Source: Motacilla alba alba
Lineage: Eukaryota > Chordata > Aves > Passeriformes > Motacillidae
Length of the DNA stretch: 64,000 nucleotides
Direction of reading: 5' to 3'
NCBI RefSeq assembly: GCF_015832195.1
Contig: NC_052020.1
Coordinates: 60,949,888-61,013,887 of the forward strand
In this document: positions 43,938-55,395 of the stretch, one piece after another
Position numbering within the stretch: the first letter of the stretch is position 1
How the letters are laid out: every line of letters starts with the position of its first letter
Notes under the pieces: model-generated
Seen by the model: the letters and a program-made list of their open reading frames with translations, nothing else
The model's database searches: none
What the model was told of the DNA's origin: nothing
Program-made: the position numbers and the translations under genes

Positions 43938-44394
43938 CCAATGGGTAACCACTGCTGCAGTTCAAACACTCCAAGGTTGCTCCAAAGGTGCCAGGATCAG
44001 ATTTAGGAAATGGGATGAGAACTTCAGGAATTTTTTACTTCATTTCCTGTGCTTTTTGAAGTTCATTATGCAGGAAAATGGGAAGTGGACTCGGCAGCAT
44101 TGAAAATATTCCATCCCCAGGGAAAAACTTAATTTTACTCCAATGTCAAATGGGGTTTTACAAAAGCTGAGCCTTCAGAACATGCTGAGGAGGTTCTTTT
44201 TCCAAGGAATTTGCACCCTGTGGTGCTGTGACACCACACCAGGAATGTCCAGAGATCCTGCCCAGCTGGAATGTTCCCTGCTTTGGAAAAAGCAAAACTG
44301 CACCCACATTCCTTCCCTTGGGAAAAATCCCTGGACATTAAAGAAGAAAGACATCCATGAGGCTGTGGGCTAAATTAATATCCCGAAATATGGA
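43938..44394. other. Unique non-coding DNA
   Basis: No repeat or gene was recognised. Confidence 0.35.
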
Positions 44395-44395
44395 A

Positions 44396-44523
44396 TTATA
44401 GAATCATGGAATGGTTTGGGATGAACGGACTTTAAAGCCCATCTCATCCCACCAGGGTGCTCCAAGCCCTGTCCAACCTGGCCTTGGACAATTCCAGGGA
44501 TGGGGCAGCCACAGCTTCTCACC
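44396..44523 (-). mobile_element. CR1 LINE, 5'-truncated, with tail
   Basis: It opens tatagaatcatggaatgg, then gggtgctccaagccctg, ccaacctggccttggac and tggggcagccacagcttc. Confidence 0.9.
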
Positions 44524-44875
44524 CCAATGAGATGAAATAAAACCAGGATCTAATAAAATCCTGGTTAGAAAATCCATGTAAATCAGGAGTTAACAGATTT
44601 GTCATCTAATCCCTGCCATGTTAAAAAATTGGAATGTCTTTTTAGCTTGGATCCTCAGGACTCACCCGGGAGGATTTTTGTTCCAGCTGGGATACAGGTG
44701 CATTATTCCAGGGCAGGAGGCATTGCTTTTATGGGATACTTTGGAGCCCTTGCAGCTCCTGGAATTTTATCAAGAATCAAATCAAATTAATTTGTGAGCC
44801 ACCAATGTGGTGCAAGACAAGCCAAAAATTCTCTGTTGTGGCGAACTCCCATTGTCTTTCCTGACAGTTCCTCAC

Positions 44876-45104
44876 TTTTTATTTATAATCTCCATGAATG
44901 AGCAGGAAAAGCAAAGCTCCTGCCGGGAAATGCTGGTGGAAATGGAAGTGAAAGCTTCTTGAAATCCTATTATCTTTTATTTTAATCTGATCACGATGAA
45001 AAACCTCATTCACTATGAAATCAGCTCTTTTCTTCATTAAATAAACTTAAAAGCCTTTGGGAACTGCTTTTAGCCCCTCAATCCGATAGCATGGGTGGGC
45101 AGAA
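44876..45104 (+). repeat. Inverted repeat R, left arm (229 bp)
   Basis: Aligned by eye without gaps to the reverse complement of 45572-45800, with four mismatches in 229 positions (about 98% identity). The arm is not CR1, has no terminal inverted motif of its own, and looks like unique AT-rich DNA (it includes ttttattttaatctgatcac and aatccgatagcatgggtgg). Confidence 0.97.
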
Positions 45105-45571
45105 GAGTTATTGGAAAGCAAAGGTCTTTGGAAAATCACCTGCTAATCGTGTCAATGCTCCCTGCAGGTCACAGCTGCCACTTCTGGGGACAAGAGCAAT
45201 CCCTCCATCTCCATCAGGATGATCCCGAGAGGATGGCCCTGCTGGGAGGTGCCTCTGCAGGGGACAGCATGGAAGAAGTGGAGAGTCTCCAACCTGGGCA
45301 TTTGGAAAGGATCTTTTGGAAGTGCTTTGCTTTGTGGCTGGGGTTGAGGCTCTGGAATTGCTCTTTTTGTCCAGGGAAATTTGTTGGGAATGAAGCTCCG
45401 CCTCTCGTACCCCAACCAAAATGTTGCTCTGTAAAATCTTCCTGGAACGAATGAGGAGCCAGAAAATCAGCTGACGTTGGTGGCTTCACATCCCAACCCA
45501 GCAGTGCCAGGATTGCTGGGCTGGATCTGGGAAGAACCACCAGGATCAGACTGATACAATCAGTATCCCAT
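45105..45571. other. 467-bp spacer of inverted repeat R
   Basis: The spacer is not self-complementary and holds no recognised repeat. Overlapping frames of up to 123 codons occur on both strands. None has a known domain, and some run into the arms. If transcribed, the whole unit would fold as a long hairpin with this as loop. Confidence 0.6.
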
Positions 45572-45800
45572 TTCTGCCCACCCATGCTATCGGATTGAGG
45601 GGCTAAAAGCAGTTCCCAAAGGCTTTTAATTTTATTTAATGAGGAAAAGAGCTGATTTCATAGTGAATGAGGTTTTTCATCGTGATCAGATTAAAATAAA
45701 AGATAATAGGATTTCAAGAAGCTTTCACTTCCATTTCCACCAGCATTTCCCAGCAGGAGCTTTGCTTTTCCTGCTCATTCATGGAGATTATAAGTAAAAA
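45572..45800 (-). repeat. Inverted repeat R, right arm (229 bp)
   Basis: Partner of 44876-45104. It begins ttctgcccacccatgc and ends gagattataagtaaaaa. A reversed CR1 follows within a few bases of its outer end. Confidence 0.97.
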
Positions 45801-45802
45801 TG

Positions 45803-46012
45803 GGATTTTTGAGGTTGGAAAACAGCTCCAAGATCAAGTCCAGCCATCAACCACCACTACCACGAGGTTCGCCACGAAACCACATCCTCAGGTACCACAT
45901 CCACATGGTTTTTGGACCCTTCCAGGGATGGGGAATCCCCCTGGGATCTCTGGACATCACTTCCAATGCTGGGCAACCTTTTCCATGAAGAAATTTTTTG
46001 GGATGATGGCTC
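45803..46012 (-). mobile_element. CR1 LINE, older subfamily, with tail
   Basis: It reads gggatttttgaggttgg, aaaacagctccaagatc, aagtccagccatcaacc, then gtaccacatccacatgg, cccttccagggatgggg and a reversed ccatgaagaaatttttt. The 3' end of the element lies at the edge of the inverted repeat. Confidence 0.85.
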
Positions 46013-46849
46013 TGACCAGCACCTTGGGGGAGGAATTTCTTCAGTGGCCGCTATGAGCTGTTCTGTTCTGCATCCAAAGCCAAACATCTCTGCAGAGAAG
46101 TCTGGGATAGGTTTGAGTGCTGGGATGGTTTTGGTTACATCCCTTCCTGAGCTATTCCAAAATTCTCTTAAAAAAAAGGAAAAAAAGAATAATAACAATA
46201 AAAAAACCAAATAAAATTATTAATATTACTTTTTTTTTTTTTTTTCTCCCAGTGCAGCTCTGCTGGTGTTTATTTATAGCCATCAGATTCCTGAATGAAA
46301 GAGCAGCTCAGGAAGAGGAATGGTTTTGCCCTTTCCTGGATCCTGTGGACATTGTGTCCAAGCTAATGAGGAATTTGCTTTTTTTCCAGGCCCTGAATGC
46401 CTTTAGTGTCTGTAAAAAGCCCCCTGACAGCAGCTCCGTGCAGACATTTCCATTTATCCACCTCCTTTCAGGCCGCAGATGCCAAAACTCTCCCAGTGAT
46501 GCTCCAGACAGAGGGAATATTGTTCCCTGCATTCCCGTTCCCCCACGAACACCATGTTGTGCCCCTCTTCTTCCTCCCCTCCTTGCACAGCCTCATTTGG
46601 TTTCCTATGGCCACTGAAGGAAAATAGAGGAAAATATCACTTCCATATGAAAATGTCCCCTTTACCTTTGCATTTCGCTGCTTTAAAATGTTATTAATTG
46701 AGGGACAGCTTTTCCAGGGAACGCAGATCCCGTCCTTTTAGTGGGCTCTTCTCGCTGTCTTGTGTAGTTCCCAAAAATGGGATGGTTTTCTTTGATCTTC
46801 CCAACAGGAAGGGGAAAAGCCACAATCTGTGAGCTTTAATCCTGAAATA
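46013..46849. other. Unique non-coding DNA
   Basis: A-rich patch at 46168-46220 and a T tract at 46230-46246. 46640-46720 has tttgcatttcgctgc and gttattaattgaggg, a weak candidate conserved stretch with an octamer-like core. A 166-codon plus-strand frame (46117-46617) begins in the A-rich patch and shows no domain. Confidence 0.35.
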
Positions 46850-47035
46850 GAATCATGGGATGGTTTGGGTTGGAAGGGATTTTAGGGATCATTCAGGGCC
46901 AGCCCTGCCATGGCAGGGACACCTCCCGCTGTCCCAGGGTGTCCCAGTGTCCAGCCTGGCCTTGGGCACTGCCAGGGATCCAGGGGAACATTCCCAGCTG
47001 CTCTGGCAATTCCAGCCCAGCCCCTGCCCACCTTC
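46850..47035 (-). mobile_element. CR1 LINE, 5'-truncated, with tail
   Basis: It opens agaatcatgggatggtttgg, then catggcagggacacctcc, cgctgtcccagggtgtccc, ccagcctggccttgggcac and ccagcccagcccctgccc. The segment gctgctccaagccc is replaced by a shorter ggtgtccc, also seen in the copy at 62778. Confidence 0.94.
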
Positions 47036-47148
47036 AGTGTAAAATAAATTCTTTGTTAGATCTGTCTGATGTTGGAGAACGAGAGAAAAAATAAAGGCAT
47101 AAAAAAAAAATCACATGCCAAGATTTAATGGTGGAACATGGGCATTAG

Positions 47149-47386
47149 GATCATGGAGTCATGGAATATCCTGAGTGGGAAAGACACGCTGGCATCATCC
47201 AGTCCAGCTCTGACACCCCCAACCATCCCTCCCTGGGCATCCCTGGGAGCATTGCCCAAGCATTCCTGGAGCTCTGGCAGCCTTGGGAATGTGCCCATTC
47301 CCTGGGAAGTTGTTCAGTGCCCAGCACCCTCTGGGGGAAGAACCTTTCCCTGATATCCAACCTAAACCTCCCCTGGCAGTTTTCAT
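47149..47386 (-). mobile_element. CR1 LINE, J-like subfamily, with tail
   Basis: It opens gatcatggagtcatgg and aatatcctgagtgggaaag, then ctccctgggcatccctggg, ctggagctctggcagcc, accctctgggggaagaacc and atccaacctaaacctccc. Same subfamily as 27070 and 52637, opposite orientation. Confidence 0.92.
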
Positions 47387-47789
47387 TGTAGTGCTACTGA
47401 AAACAAATTTGAATGTTCATATTTCTTTCCCCCCCCCCAAAAAAAAGGATTATTCCTGCCTCTCCTGCACAGTTCTCTGGGAACACACAGCTCTGCCTTC
47501 CACATATTTCAAAATATTCATTATTTTTTGCCCTTTCCAGCGCCGCCTCATAAAAATAAATTACAGGAATGAAAATTGGGAAGGCGATGGTTTAATTTCT
47601 CAAAAGCAAAATAATGATTCAAGCTTATGGAAATTGGGTTGTCCGGTAGGAAATAGGGAATATGCAAATGGCTGCGGGTGGGAAGGAGGTTTTGGTGCCG
47701 GTGGGTTCGGCGTTGCCAGGGGAGATTTCCCCCCCAGCTCAGCCCTGCTGAGGAGTGCCCATGGCCTTCATGGCCATCATCTGGTGGAA
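47387..47789. other. Unique non-coding DNA
   Basis: C tract then A tract at 47431-47446. 47540-47660 is AT-rich. No gene was recognised. Confidence 0.35.
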
Positions 47790-47885
47790 GATTCCCTTTC
47801 CCTGCCCATGGCAGGGGTGGAATCAGACCACTTTTGAGGTCACTTCCAACCCAATCCACTCTGTGACGCCACGACTCCACAATTC
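47790..47885 (+). mobile_element. CR1 LINE 3' fragment with tail
   Basis: It reads ttccctgcccatggcagg, ggtggaatcagaccac, gaggtcacttccaaccc and aatccactctgtgacgcc. About 95 bp. Confidence 0.85.
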
Positions 47886-48719
47886 CACGACTTCCTGACG
47901 GAGCTGCCATGGATGCAGGGTGAGATTCCATCACTGGTGTTCCCTCAGCAGGACGTTAGGGACTTCCAGCCTCTATTCCCTGCTGTTCCAAGTAGGAAAT
48001 CCAGGCAATTTTTAGGAATTTACGCTGATAACATTAGCTTTTTCCATCAGAAAAAAAAGCTTGAGAAAAAGCTTTCCATAACGAAAAGCTTATTAGCTTT
48101 TTCCATAAGAAAAAGCCAATAGATAATAATAAAAAAAAAATTCCAGGATTAATTTATCCTGGAATTCATTTTCTGATCAAACCAGTGGTTTTTGGATGTT
48201 TTACACAATAATTTGTCCTCAGACCAACAAGTGGCTCCTCCTGCCTGGATTTCTTTCCCTTCAGGGGACTCTTTGCCCGAGTGTGGCTTTAATTAATATT
48301 TTGCAACCTGCTGAGCTGCGGTTGCCTCTCACCAGTTTGAAATCCACTGGTTCCAAAAAGAAAGGATGGAAAATCAATCACCACAGGACCTTTTCTTAAA
48401 CAACTTCTCTAATTAAGAAACCTGCTGAGCAAAGCGACCAAGCACGTGGGTAAGTCCATCTGTATTCAGGCAGATGCAGAAAGTTTGGAATGTGCCTCCC
48501 TCCAGAGGAATTGCCTGATGGATTGGGACCTCAAGGAAAAGAGGAGACATCCATGTGCTCTTCCTTTAATGATCCCGTATTTTATATTCTGTAACCGGTT
48601 CTTTTGCGATGTGGATTTTTATCCCCTTGAAAGCAGCTCCGCGGAATATTTCTTGGCACGTTTTCGTCAAACCTCGTTTTGAATGTTGAAGGGCTTGGGG
48701 AAGAAAAGGGAGTTCACAT
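47886..48719. other. Unique AT-rich non-coding DNA with small repeats
   Basis: The words attagctttttccat and aagaaaaag recur at 48027-48115 as a loose direct and inverted repeat. A perfect 11-bp stem hairpin (aattccaggat ... atcctggaatt, 6-base loop) lies at 48139-48166. No gene was recognised. Confidence 0.4.
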
Positions 48720-48972
48720 TTCACTGAATCCCAGCATCTCTGGGGTTGGGAAAGAAGTCCCAGACTGAGCCCAAGCTGTGCCTCATCCCCACCTTGTCCC
48801 CAGCCCAGAGCTCTGAGTGCCACCTCCAGGAATTCCTTGGGCACCTCCAGGGATGGGCACTCCAACCCTCCCTGGGCAGTTCCAAATCCTGACCACCCTT
48901 TCCAGGGAGAAATTCCTGCTGATGTCCAACCTGAGCCTCCCCTGCCACAACCTGAAGCCATTTCCTCTTATT
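48720..48972 (-). mobile_element. CR1 LINE, variant subfamily, with tail
   Basis: It reads cactgaatcccagcatctc, ggggttgggaaagaag, ccaccttgtccccagcc, gagtgccacctccagg, tccaaccctccctgggc and aacctgagcctcccctgcc. It matches the reverse of the copies at 26190 and 28035. Confidence 0.93.
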
Positions 48973-49187
48973 TCACACCCCTGGAGCTCTGAGACCCCGG
49001 AGCTGAACCCCCTGCTCCTGACAAGGATGACAAAATCTCTTAAATGTCTCCCTCTAATCTGAGATTTTCCATTCAGCAGGAAAGTGGGAATCTTGCAAGG
49101 GAGATTATCCCAGTGACACCACCATGTCCTTCACGGGAAAAACAAATATTTTTTTAAAGCCATTTTTATTATTAGGCAGCAAAATAT

Positions 49188-49462
49188 GGAGAGGGACTGG
49201 GGACAAGAGCATGGAGTGACAGGAGCCAGGGAATGGCTCCCAGTGCCAGAGGGCAGGGATGGGTGGGAGATTGGGAATCAGGAATTCCTGGCTGGGCTGG
49301 AATTGCCAGAGCAGCTGTGGCTGCCCCTGGATCCCTGGCAGTGCCCAAGGCCAGGCTGGACACTGGGACAGCCTGGGACAGTGGGAAGTGTCCCTGCCAT
49401 GGCAGAGGGAATGGGGTGGGATTTAAGGTCCTTCCACCACAAACCATTCCATGATTCCTTGT
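49188..49462 (+). mobile_element. CR1 LINE, 5'-truncated, with tail
   Basis: It starts gagagggactggggac, then ggaatggctcccagtgcc, agagcagctgtggctgcc, cccaaggccaggctgg and the tail ccttccaccacaaaccatt with attccatgattcc. Confidence 0.95.
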
Positions 49463-51987
49463 TAAACCTTCTCAAGTGTACAGAGCTCACCAGAGCAGGA
49501 GCAGCTTGGCTTTCCTGTGGCAAGAACAAGTCAAATCCATGTTTTCAGTGGGAATTAGGTCAAGCAGCCACTTGGAAACAAATCCCTCATTTTCCGGTGA
49601 CTCCTTCAGCTGCTGGGCGACCTCCTGTCCTCACATCCCACCTGGAACTTGTCAAACCCCACAAATCCCTGGAAAAGGCTCTGTTTTTGGCAGCTCCTCT
49701 CCTCTGAACAAGCTGCTTTTGAAAGCTCCCACCGAGCCCTATTTATGTCCCAAACCTGCTCTCGGGCTCCATGGATAACGCAGGGATTGCAAGGAATTCC
49801 AAGGTGAGCATTTAGGCTTGTCATAATTTGATAGCTCACAACGTTCTCCTCCTCCAGTTCCGTTTTTGTCAGGTTTAAAGAGGAAAAGGATCTTTATCAT
49901 TTATAAAAGGGTGGAAAAGTCCAGGCTTTTTCATCCTGCAACGTCCATAACCAGATCCTTCCCTTCTCCCATTAGGACACAACCGATGTCAATCAGTGCT
50001 TGTCCAGTGATTAAAATCTGTCTCCTCACCCCCTGTTTTCCACAAAAAGCACCAGGATGTGCCGAAAGGCTGTTGCAGAGTCATTTTGCTCCCAGCACTC
50101 CAGGAGATGGGAATTTCGCCCAGAAAACCTGTCAGCTGTGGAAACCCAACCTGCAGGACCTGGGAAGACCCAGAGCCGAGACCCTGCCTTGGCCAAGGAA
50201 CTCCAGCAGCAAAATATGGGATCAAAATTGCCCTCATCCCCCCAAATGATCATTTGGAGAGCAGGATGAGCATGGTGGAGCTGGGAAAGGGAGAGGATAA
50301 CTCCACATGTGCTTTGGTTTGGAATATTTTCATCTGAGCTCATTATTCCTCCAATAAATTGGTGTTGAGAGTGAGGAGCTGACTGTGCTGAAGGGTTTCG
50401 GTCTTCAGAACTCCGAGGCTCCAACTGTGAATGACAAAACTCAAAGCCAATAATTTTTTACCATAAATTTTTAACAAGAATCATCATTTATGTTTTTATA
50501 TCTCAAATGCCAAGAATTTTTTTTGGGTTTTTTTTCCCAGTGACTTCAAATTAACCAGACATTCCTGGTCAGGATCTGCCTGGTGTCCCATGGTTGTGTT
50601 GATTCTGTTTTTGCCCCAAAACAATGCCCTGAAGAGCTCAATGTTATGGAGGGATATAAGAAGTTTATCAAGGAAAAACAGTCAGAATTCCAAAGTGTTC
50701 TGTGATTATTTATTTCCACAGGGCTGTGACAAGGCATACTTGGATTGTGCTTCCATGGGAAAGAATCCAGTATTGGCCAAATTCACCCTAATATAGAATA
50801 AAAGAGTCCAAAAATTCCAACAATGACCTTCTACTTGTTTTTTTTTCCATGAAAATCCACACTTGCAACCTGTTCCCCGATATTTGTTTATCCAAGCACC
50901 TTGTAGATGTTTCAGGCCACGGCAGGAGTCCTTTAGTATAAAATGCAGACAGGAAAAAGAGGAAAAATGGTAAATTTGTGGTGCAGATGGAGTTTTATCT
51001 AGCTCCTGTGAAGCCCGGATGCAACACAAAGGCACCCGCCTTCCACATTTTATTGTATTTTCCAAAAACATGAGTAAAACCAAGGGATGAGACATCCTGA
51101 GCTGGGCAGATGAGGATTGGATTTGCCACTTGGTTTATGGCTGATTTGGGAGCTGATTGGGAAAGGGAGGGAAGGTTGGGAATGGTTATTCCCACTCCTT
51201 GAATCCTCCCCGGAGTGGGACAGAGCGGATGGGACAGAGGTGCAAAACAGACAAAAAACTCCTTGAACTCCAGACATCAGGAGCACACAGAATATCCTAA
51301 TTTTTTGCACACTGGAGCAAAATTACTCCTGCTCCAAACACTCTGGACTCACACACTCCTTCCCTTTTGCCCCTCCAGCTTTGCCATCCCTTCCTCCAGG
51401 ACTGAGATCTCCCAAATCCCGCCCGGGCACTCTCCTACAGAAGCGGCAGCAAACCTGGGAGGGATGAGGAGGGCAAGCCCCATGTTTGATAAATTAAACA
51501 CCATCCACTCCCTTTTTGGAATAACAATTTGATTATTCCTCGCTGCACTCCAGAGAGGAGAATGCCTCTAATCCCGTTTTACCCCCTTTGGGTTTGGAAT
51601 GAGTTTCCTGAGCTTTTAGGATAATGAAAAGGCATCACTGTCATCTGGCACCATTCCTTTCCCACCACCTTGAAGGCCCCAGCCTTGTGAAGCTGCTGAG
51701 CATCCCCCAAAATGCTGGAAATCCTGGGAATCTGCACAGAGGAAGGTGCTGCTTGCAAGGATGAAGGGGGAATTCTTTCCACAACCACCAAGATGGGATT
51801 TCCTTGAGCTCTGTGACCCTTTGTGGGTTGCATTTAAAGTCAATCCGAAAAGAACCCAAAACCAAATTAAACCGCTGGAGTCTGGATGATTCTTTGCTCT
51901 TCTGCCGGATTTGGAATTCAGAGTTCTTTGCTCCTCTGTGTCTCTTTTGCTTGAGGACGGAGGAAAGGAAGTATGTGCATGTGTTGA
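49463..51987. other. Long unique non-coding stretch
   Basis: About 2.5 kb without a recognised gene or repeat. T tracts occur near 50517 and 50529. Frames of up to 132 codons on the minus strand (50026-50424) overlap plus-strand frames and show no domain. Confidence 0.4.
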
Positions 51988-52362
51988 AAATCATGGAATT
52001 ATTTAAAAAACCCCCTAAGATCATGGAATCCAACTGTTAACCAGGCACTTCCAGGGCCACCACTGCCAAGTGCCACAAGTGCCACACCACGTCCCCAAGT
52101 GCCACATCCACAGGGATTTGAAATCCCTCTAGGGATGGGCACTCCAGCACTGCCCTGGGCAGTGCTAGTGGCTGAGCAGCCTTTCCATGAAGGAATTTTC
52201 TCTGATACCCAATTTAAGACTCCCCTGGCCCAGCCTGAGGCCGTTCCCTCTGCTCCTGTCCCTGTTCCCTGGAGCAGAGCCCGACCCCCCGGCTGTGCCC
52301 TCCTGGCAGGAGCTGTGCAGAGCCACAAGGGCCCCCTGAGCCTCCTTTGCTCCAGGCCAAAA
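51988..52362 (-). mobile_element. CR1 LINE, older subfamily, about 375 bp
   Basis: It opens aaatcatggaattattt, then aagatcatggaatccaac, gtccccaagtgccacatcc, gggatgggcactccagc, gcctttccatgaagg, ggcccagcctgaggcc, ctcctgtccctgttccc and gagctgtgcagagcc. It has a short internal duplication of aagtgccac. Confidence 0.93.
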
Positions 52363-52636
52363 GGTTCATCCACAATCCCAAGAGATTTGGGGCTCTTGGG
52401 GTGCAATAAATCTCTCACAGCCCTAAATGATTAAAATGAGCAGGTCCTCAGAAGTGCCTTGGTTGGGATCTCCCATTTTTACCCTGGAAGTCCCTTCCTA
52501 CCATGGTCACCTTGGATTGGAGAGGAATTGGAGCCCCATGCCCTGGAAGCTCTTCCCAGGGATATCACACGTTGCATTTTTGGGCTTTCCCATTACCCAG
52601 GTGCAGGATCAGCAGGAAGACTTGGACCTTCTCCTT

Positions 52637-52768
52637 ATTCCAGAGCTCCAGGAGCATTTGGACAACGCTCCCAGGGATGCCCAGGGTGGGATTGTTGGGA
52701 GTTGGACTGGATGATCCTTGAGGGCCCCTTCCCATTCAGGATATTCCATGATTCCATGATTCTCCCCC
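52637..52768 (+). mobile_element. CR1 LINE, J-like subfamily, 3' fragment with tail
   Basis: It reads ccagagctccaggagcat, gatgcccagggtgggattg, gttggactggatgatcc and the tail cccattcaggatattccatg with two further attccatg units. About 130 bp. Confidence 0.93.
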
Positions 52769-53704
52769 TCTGCTCCCACCACCTGGGAGTGGGGACACCA
52801 GGAATCCCATCTTCCATTTTGATAGGATTGAAAGAGTTTTTCCCTCAGGTTTGTCCATCATTCCCAGGCAAGGGAAACGTGAGCGGGAAAAGGCACAAAG
52901 ACCATGTTCCACAGCAGGTTTTGATGGAATTTTCCCATATTTACAGGCCAAAATCCACGGAGAGGATTAGCCTGGGGCAGCAGGTGGGTTATTTCATTAG
53001 GAGAAGCTTTTTCCCTAATAGGAAAAATGGGAAAATCTCCTTTTTTACATAAATCTGGGAGATTTACACAGGAGCTTGACAATTCCAATTCATTTATCTG
53101 TGTCCTAATCAATCCAAAAGACCCAAATCGAGGGAAACCCTCTGGGAACCCTCTCAAAGTGAGTTTTAACTTGAAATATTTTTATTTGAAATATTTTCCC
53201 CCGCTCCTCCTGACTTTTGTTGCCTTTGGATGGCTGAAGCTCCGGATTTTTGGGGGAAACATCTCCATGGAATATTTTTCCAGAAAGATCCAAAGTGAGT
53301 AATTTGATCCATTATAAATAATCGTAAAACCCCCAAATTTTCAGGACTAATTACAGACAGGTCGTTAAATCAAGGCTTCCAAATAACATAATAATTCATA
53401 TGGCTGCTAATACGACAAGGAATCTGGCAGATAAAGAGCAAAATAGAAGGAGTGGGAATATTTAGGAGGGTTTAATGATGAGTTAAGGAATTCTCGTGGC
53501 TCTTCCTGGGGATTGTAATTGGAAGTGGAGAACATTTAGTGCCCCTGTTTCTTGCCTCATTTAACTCTGCCAGGGGTTGTCTGTTCCTTTGTTTTCTGGA
53601 TGTGTTCCCTGTGGTTCAACCTATCCTGGTAATGATATTCCATGAGTTTTATTACAGCTTTTCCCCTTCTCCCAGGACAAGAAAATTTCCTTTGGAGAAG
53701 TTTT
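52769..53704. other. Unique DNA with candidate conserved element (about 53320-53480)
   Basis: 53320-53480 has aaataatcgtaaaac, ggactaattacagac, aggtcgttaaatcaagg, atggctgctaatacgac. CpG and homeobox cores coexist. No coding sequence was recognised. Confidence 0.28.
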
Positions 53705-53852
53705 CTAGGGAGCTGTGCAGAGCCACAATGTTCCCCCAGAGCCTCCTTTGCTCCAGGCTGAGCCCCTCCCCAGCTCCCTCAGGAATTCTCCAGCCCCTCA
53801 GCTCCGTTCCCTTCCCTGGACCAGCTCCAACCCCTCCATGTCCATCTTGTCA
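53705..53852 (-). mobile_element. CR1 LINE internal fragment without tail
   Basis: The plus strand reads ggagctgtgcagagccac, gcctcctttgctccaggc, ccagctccctcaggaattc and gaccagctccaacccctc, matching the reversed 5' part of the copy at 54522. The 3' half is missing, so the piece was broken by deletion or rearrangement. Confidence 0.88.
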
Positions 53853-54521
53853 CGTGAGGGCCAAAATAAGATAAAACTTTGCCCTTTCTCTGCTCAGAAG
53901 AAGCATCTAAATCCAGTTTTAAAGCAACACAGCTTAGAAAAAATCTGTCGTGGGCACCAGCAAGGGAACAAGGGCTCCTCTTTTTCACTCTTCTCATTTC
54001 TGAACCTTCAGCCTGACTTGATTTATTCCCTCTACATCGTGGCTCTTCCTTTAGACAAAGAGACTCCCCTTTAAAGCAGTTTTAAAAGATGTTCTCATCT
54101 CTCTTGTCTGCGCTGAATTGAAATCACAGCTGGTTTGTCCCTGACATTGCTAAACAAACAAATGCCTTCTCCTGGTGTTAAATATTAAAAGAGTATCAAG
54201 CACAGAACAGGTGATTAATGACTCGGATGCTTCCACCTGGCAAATTGAATCACTGGGAATATTGGACAGCACAAACTTCATCATAAATTGATTATTCCAT
54301 CCTTACTTAGAGTGGAAGGAAAACAACCCCAGAGGGCTGGGAATGAGCCACTCAAGCGTGGCCTCAGACCTGAAACTTCCCTCAGATCCTTTTGTTGACT
54401 TGCGTGGAAAGCTCTGAATGTTTCATGAGTGCCAAACCTCGGAAATGGGAATGGTTGGTCCTTAGGGATGTCCCAGTGCAGGCAGGTTCTGCAGGAGGTG
54501 GGATGGGCCCATTTCCAAACT
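53853..54521. other. Unique DNA with candidate conserved element (about 54080-54300)
   Basis: 54080-54300 contains cttgtctgcgctgaattg, acattgctaaacaaac, caggtgattaatgactcgg, ggcaaattgaatcactgg and cataaattgattattcc. A forkhead-like (taaacaaac) site and homeobox cores occur in a repeat-free stretch. No gene was recognised. Confidence 0.3.
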
Positions 54522-54946
54522 GGATCATGGAATCATGGGATTGCTAAGGTTGGAAAAGTCGTCTAAGATCAACCCAACCTCAACCAGCAGCATCAACATA
54601 AACCACATCCCCAAGTCCCCTGCCAGGTGTTTTTTGAACACTTCCAGGCAGCTGTGCCAGGCTTTGACAGCCTTTCCATGAAAAAATTCCCAAATATCCA
54701 CCCTGAGCTGCCCTGGCCCAGCCTGAGGCCGTTCCCTCTGCTCCTGTCCCTGTTCCTGGAGCACAGCCCGACCCCCCCGGCTGTCCCCTCCTGGCAGGAG
54801 CTGTGCAGAGCCACAAGGGCCCCCTGAGCCTCCTTTGCTCCAGGCTGAGCCCCTTCCCAGCTCCCTCAGGAATTCTCCAGCCCCTTCCCAGCTCTGTTCC
54901 CTGCCCTGGACACGCTCCAGCTCCTCAATATCTTTGTACTCCCGAG
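54522..54946 (-). mobile_element. CR1 LINE, older subfamily, about 425 bp with tail
   Basis: It opens tggatcatggaatcatgg and attgctaaggttggaaaag, then cagctgtgccaggctttg, gcctttccatgaaaaaattc, ggcccagcctgaggcc, gagctgtgcagagcc, gcctcctttgctccaggc and tgccctggacacgctcc. One of the longest copies of its type here. Confidence 0.95.
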
Positions 54947-55395
54947 GAATGAAGCCAGAAATCAAATTCCCTTTCATTTTGGCTCTTCTACTCATTGCCT
55001 GGTCACTTCATTATTCACAGATAAATCCCAGATTTTAACTGATAGCAAAACTCCACGGTAAAGATGTAAAATTATCTTTTATAACATTTTCCCTGTGTTT
55101 TCCTGGTGACACAACCCCAGCACAGCAGCCCCAGCTCACACTCAGCTTTATTTTGCAATTTTCCAGCAGATCTGAGATATTTTGGGAGCAGCCAGAGTAC
55201 CCCATGCCAGCCTCTAGGTGGGCACAAGCCCAGCCTGAGGTAAATTCAGTTTAGTCTGAGCTTTTGCTACTCCTGAGCCCTGAAATGACACCTCCAGAAG
55301 GAATTCCACCTTCCCCACACACAGCTGATTTTCCAAGACCTCCAGAAAACATTGGAGTTTTTTTTTAAATTTCAAAACAAAACGAGTCAGAAAGA
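54947..55395. other. Unique non-coding DNA
   Basis: No repeat was recognised. The interval may contain part of the internal sequence belonging to the LTR-like block that follows, but I cannot show that. Confidence 0.3.

Noticed and set aside
45095..45454. 119-codon frame in the loop of the inverted repeat, considered as a transposase or cargo gene
   Set aside because: No DDE-like or other catalytic pattern, frames on the opposite strand overlap it, and part of the frame lies in the arm.
48139..48166. 11-bp perfect stem hairpin considered as a terminator or microRNA
   Set aside because: The stem is too short for a microRNA precursor, and terminators of this type do not apply to a vertebrate locus.
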